This document shows, piece by piece, positions 14,391 through 17,075 of a DNA stretch of 17,075 nucleotides. Position numbers and translations under genes: made by a program. How positions within the stretch are numbered: the first letter of the stretch is position 1; each line of letters opens with the position of its first letter. This stretch comes from Chlorobiota bacterium (GTDB lineage Bacteria > Bacteroidota > Bacteroidia > Bacteroidales > JAADJA01), in assembly GCA_030592565.1 (NCBI GenBank), contig JAUVIX010000027.1, positions 1 to 17,075 on the forward strand, written 5' to 3'. The notes under the pieces were generated by a model. The model ran no database searches, had not been told where the DNA came from, and was given only the letters and a program-made list of their open reading frames with translations.

Positions 14391-15704
14391 GTGAATTCAG
14401 GAAATATAAAAGATAATAAAACTAAACAAATTTCGGAATTAAATTCCAGTAATACAACTGCATTTGATAACTGCATTTGTAAGGTTTTAATAATTGATAC
14501 AGATAGCCATTTCAGGTATGTAATTTCAAATTCACTCAAGTATTTCTCATTTAATGGTAATGAATTAAAAATGATTGAAGCAGCTTCATTAGAGCTGGCA
14601 GAACAAATAATTCGTAATACGGATGAATTAATTCTTGTTATCTTTAATAAAATGACTTTTGGAATTAATGGGCAGAGCGATTTTCTGGATTTGCTCAGAA
14701 ATTATATCAATAAAGAGAACGGTAAGGTTATTTTTAGATATAATGGTGTTTCTCCAAAACCTTACATTGATATGACCTCTTCATCCTTTAAAATCAACAG
14801 GCATTCGGAATTTGAATATGCCAGGGATAGGTTGATTGACCTTGCCCAGATGGCTATTGTTACATATAACAATGATAACCTTAACGTTAAGCCTGCTAAT
14901 GAGGAAAATAATGGCAATAATAGTGCTAAGATGAAGGAAGTCAGCAATGAGCCAGAGCATATTACTCATCCTGTAGTGTCTAAAAATGATGAAAGTTTAT
15001 CCTCACTAAAGGGTAATCATCTATATGAAATGCTTGCACATGGGCTTAAAGGTCCGATTGGTAATATTAAGGTACTTATGGATGCTCTTACCAGCGACCC
15101 CGATTTATTTGATGAGGAGACATCCCATAAATTATTGTCGAATGTGAGAAATTCAGCTGACTCAATGAATGAGATGATTGATAGCTTTCTGTTCTGGTCA
15201 AGAATCAGAAAAAACGAACTGGACTTTAATCCAATAAGAATAAATGTTAAGAATCTTATTCTTGAAAATATTAATTTGCTAAAAGGAACTGCCATACAGA
15301 AAGATATTGATTTGCAATTTGATATATCTGACGATGTTGTAGCATTTGCCGATGAAATTATGATGATTACAGTGCTTAGAAACTTAATTTACAATGCAAT
15401 AAAGTTTACTGGCAGGGGAGGGCAGGTGCTAGCAAAAGTAAGCGCTGAAGGAGATAAGGTTAGTATATCAGTTGAGGATACCGGTGTCGGTATATCAGCC
15501 GGGGACATAAAAAAGATTTTTGATCCTGAGGCACATATTGCCACCAAAGGAACGGAAAATGAAACCGGCTCAGGATTGGGGTTACTGCTTTGTAAAGATT
15601 ATGTGGAGAAAAATGGCGGTAGAATGTCAGTTGAGAGTGAAGAAGGAAAAGGTTCAATATTCAGGTTTTGTATTCCAAAGTGGAGAAATATCTCGATTAA
15701 TTGA
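14391..15704 (+). CDS. Cytosolic histidine kinase with N-terminal pseudo-receiver domain
   Basis: A 437-aa protein from GTG 14391, the first start after an in-frame TGA. Residues about 30-155 look like a response-regulator receiver: VLIIDTDSHFRYVIS retains acidic residues D36 and D38. The phosphoacceptor position is Asn86 (LVIFNKMTFGING, against the usual LLDxxMPGxDG), so it should not be phosphorylated. A polar linker (165-205) leads to a HisKA domain with His217 in AHGLKGPIGN; the usual Asp/Glu after the histidine is Gly. The HATPase domain is complete: N box NLIYNAIKFT (331-340), G1 DTGVG (363-367), F box near 377, G2 GSGLG (393-397). No membrane segments are seen, so it senses inside the cell or through partners. 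No response-regulator gene is adjacent. The substrate is unknown. Confidence 0.87.
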   Translation: MNSGNIKDNKTKQISELNSSNTTAFDNCICKVLIIDTDSHFRYVISNSLKYFSFNGNELKMIEAASLELAEQIIRNTDELILVIFNKMTFGINGQSDFLDLLRNYINKENGKVIFRYNGVSPKPYIDMTSSSFKINRHSEFEYARDRLIDLAQMAIVTYNNDNLNVKPANEENNGNNSAKMKEVSNEPEHITHPVVSKNDESLSSLKGNHLYEMLAHGLKGPIGNIKVLMDALTSDPDLFDEETSHKLLSNVRNSADSMNEMIDSFLFWSRIRKNELDFNPIRINVKNLILENINLLKGTAIQKDIDLQFDISDDVVAFADEIMMITVLRNLIYNAIKFTGRGGQVLAKVSAEGDKVSISVEDTGVGISAGDIKKIFDPEAHIATKGTENETGSGLGLLLCKDYVEKNGGRMSVESEEGKGSIFRFCIPKWRNISIN

Positions 15705-15728
15705 TTAGACCCTTCCAAAGTAAATTAG

Positions 15729-15769
15729 TATATTTGATTTTTAGCTCTTCAATCATTTCCTTACCTTTG
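15729..15769 (+). promoter_or_regulatory. Two candidate -7 elements before rsmG
   Basis: TATATTTG (15729-15736) and TACCTTTG (15762-15769) both fit TAnnTTTG. The second would give a leader of only about 10 nt, a common arrangement in this phylum. A -33 element with good spacing is not clear for either. Confidence 0.4.
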
Positions 15770-15785
15770 ACCCGGATTATTCATT

Positions 15786-16406
15786 ATGGATTTAATAAAA
15801 AAATATTTTCCAGACCTAAATTTTGCTCAAATAGAAAGATTTAAAATGCTTAAACCATTATATACTGAATGGAACAGCAAAATAAATGTTATTTCACGAA
15901 AGGATATTGACAAACTCTATGAAAGACATATACTGCATTCTTTGGGAATTGCAAAAGTAATTGAGTTTAAATCAGGAACAACGGTGCTGGATGTTGGTTC
16001 CGGTGGTGGCTTTCCCGGCATTCCACTTGCTATTATGTTTCCTGAATCCAATTTTCACCTTATCGACTCCATCGGCAAAAAAATAAAGGTTGTTGAAGAG
16101 GTTGTGAATGAGCTGGAGCTTAAAAATGTTACATTTGAAAAAATAAGGGCCGAAGATGTTGATGGGAAATTTGACTTTGTTGTTAGCAGAGCAGTTACCT
16201 CCCTGCCGGTTTTTTATAAATGGGTGCGCAAAAGTATTCTTAAAAAAAATATTAATTCCTTACAAAATGGCATTCTGTATTTAAAGGGTGGTGATGTTAA
16301 ATCCGAAATCTCAGAGTTAATGATGCAGGTAAATATTTATCCTTTAAGCCGTTATTTTAAAGAACCTTTCTTCGAAACAAAAAAGTTGGTTCATATTATT
16401 TCCTGA
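15786..16406 (+). CDS. rsmG: 16S rRNA (guanine-527 N7) methyltransferase RsmG
   Basis: A 206-aa class I SAM-dependent methyltransferase of the RsmG/GidB family, which makes m7G527 in the 530 loop of 16S rRNA during 30S assembly. The N-terminal helix carries YTEWNSKINVISRKDIDKLY, followed by ERHILHSLGIAK, a family signature. SAM-binding motif I is VLDVGSGGGFPGIP (67-80). FDFVVSRAVTSLPVF (129-143) is the conserved segment with the SRA motif. Length matches the family (200-220 aa), so it is complete. Loss of RsmG gives low-level streptomycin resistance in other bacteria (known for the family). It follows the histidine kinase by 81 bp but has its own -7 elements, so it is probably expressed separately. 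Confidence 0.96.
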   Translation: MDLIKKYFPDLNFAQIERFKMLKPLYTEWNSKINVISRKDIDKLYERHILHSLGIAKVIEFKSGTTVLDVGSGGGFPGIPLAIMFPESNFHLIDSIGKKIKVVEEVVNELELKNVTFEKIRAEDVDGKFDFVVSRAVTSLPVFYKWVRKSILKKNINSLQNGILYLKGGDVKSEISELMMQVNIYPLSRYFKEPFFETKKLVHIIS

Positions 16407-16453
16407 TATAAAAATAAGATTTGAACATTTCGTCACAACAGTGATAAAAGTTA

Positions 16454-16461
16454 TATATTTG
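16454..16461 (+). promoter_or_regulatory. -7 element (TATATTTG) before the MFS gene
   Basis: TATATTTG followed by CCC fits the Bacteroidota -7 element and lies 32 bp before the ATG. A TTTCG at 16428-16432, 21 bp upstream, is a weak -33 candidate. Confidence 0.5.
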
Positions 16462-16493
16462 CCCTTTAAAAAAAAATCAAAAAATTTTAAATT

Positions 16494-17075
16494 ATGACAG
16501 AAAAAATAAAACAATCTTTAAGGGAATCAACTAAAGCCCGCTGGACAGCGTTAATTTTGGCTTCGTTATCAATTTTTGGTGCATACTATTTTAACTATGC
16601 GCTATCCTCTATTAAGCCAATGCTTGAAAGTATCCTCGGATGGAATAGCGAGGATTTCGGAACCTATACTTCAGCATATGCCTGGTTTAATGTATTTCTG
16701 TTTATGCTTATTTTTAGTGGGTTTATACTTGATAAATTGGGTGTTAGAAAAACCGGACTTGGCGCTACAATAGTTATGTTTTTGGGTACTGCTTTAAACT
16801 ACTGGGCAGTTAAACATCAATTTCCTGAAGGTGCAGTTGTTAATATTCCTCTGCTGGGTGCTATGAAGACGCAGGTTTTATGGTCTTCTCTTGGTTTTGC
16901 TATTTTTGGGGTTGGTACTGAAGCAATTGGAATAACCATTTCTAAGGCTGTTGTTAGATGGTTTAAAGGTAAGGAATTGGCACTTGCAATGGGAATGCAG
17001 ATGTCTATTGCTCGTTTGGGAACAGCTTTGGCATTGGTAATTTCTATTCCGCTGGCAAAAAACTTTTCGGTTACC
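16494..17075 (+). CDS. MFS transporter, N-terminal part (runs off the window edge)
   Basis: ATG 16494 opens a frame that stays open to the window end (194 codons). The start reads MTEKIKQSLRESTKARWTAL, a short basic cytosolic leader. Hydrophobic segments follow at about 18-38, 60-79, 87-103, 127-148 and 166-187, fitting the first five helices of an MFS carrier. GFILDKLGVRKT (about 76-87) matches MFS motif A (GxxxDxxGxR+) between helices 2 and 3. The block VRWFKGKELALAMGMQMSIA (about 158-177) resembles bacterial relatives of the MFSD1 group. The substrate cannot be named from this fragment. It is preceded by a -7 element, so it has its own promoter. Confidence 0.88.
   Translation, partial: MTEKIKQSLRESTKARWTALILASLSIFGAYYFNYALSSIKPMLESILGWNSEDFGTYTSAYAWFNVFLFMLIFSGFILDKLGVRKTGLGATIVMFLGTALNYWAVKHQFPEGAVVNIPLLGAMKTQVLWSSLGFAIFGVGTEAIGITISKAVVRWFKGKELALAMGMQMSIARLGTALALVISIPLAKNFSVT

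Overview
The window looks like AT-rich chromosomal DNA from a Bacteroidota bacterium, probably in the Bacteroidales/Marinilabiliales range (inference). Several intergenic gaps carry the Bacteroidota -7 promoter element TAnnTTTG, and Shine-Dalgarno motifs are not obvious. The gene families are typical of the phylum: a patatin joined to an outer-membrane barrel, a DUF349 repeat protein, an XRE-S24 LexA-like regulator, and a helix-hairpin-helix (HhH) barrel protein. No rRNA, tRNA, insertion sequence or CRISPR array was seen.

Positions 1-6063 hold a DNA-damage/mutagenesis module. On the minus strand are the start of a DnaQ-like exonuclease, a LexA-like XRE-S24 regulator, and a four-helix-bundle protein one base upstream of the regulator. 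Divergently, on the plus strand, are dinB (polymerase IV) and a second-type dnaE. The 220-bp divergent gap contains two palindromes (GATTA-N5-TAATC, centres 23 bp apart). One of them overlaps the -7 element of a well-formed promoter (TTG-N19-TACTTTTG) that reads towards the four-helix-bundle/regulator operon. This looks like an autoregulated SOS-type switch with its own operator. The gaps around this module are filled with AACCT-N3-AGGTT palindromes and 7-bp-periodic tracts; no intact 13-bp copy of the palindrome was found by eye in the remaining 11 kb.

Positions 6064-11115 hold a secreted patatin phospholipase with a POTRA-like region and a barrel, then a five-repeat DUF349 protein closed by a strong bidirectional terminator. 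Positions 11149-14158 (minus) are a tightly coupled pair: a PorV/FadL-like outer-membrane protein and an exported HhH protein with a long beta-rich region. Positions 14391-17075 (plus) hold a histidine kinase with a pseudo-receiver domain, rsmG, and the 5' end of an MFS transporter.

Two long genes each carry one in-frame stop and are otherwise open and family-like on both sides: TAG at codon 98 of dnaE and TGA at codon 474 of the DUF349 gene. The PorV-like gene has ATA where its ATG is expected. All three lesions can be explained by C:G to T:A changes. They may be real recent nonsense alleles, decay, or sequence/consensus error; the sequence alone cannot decide.
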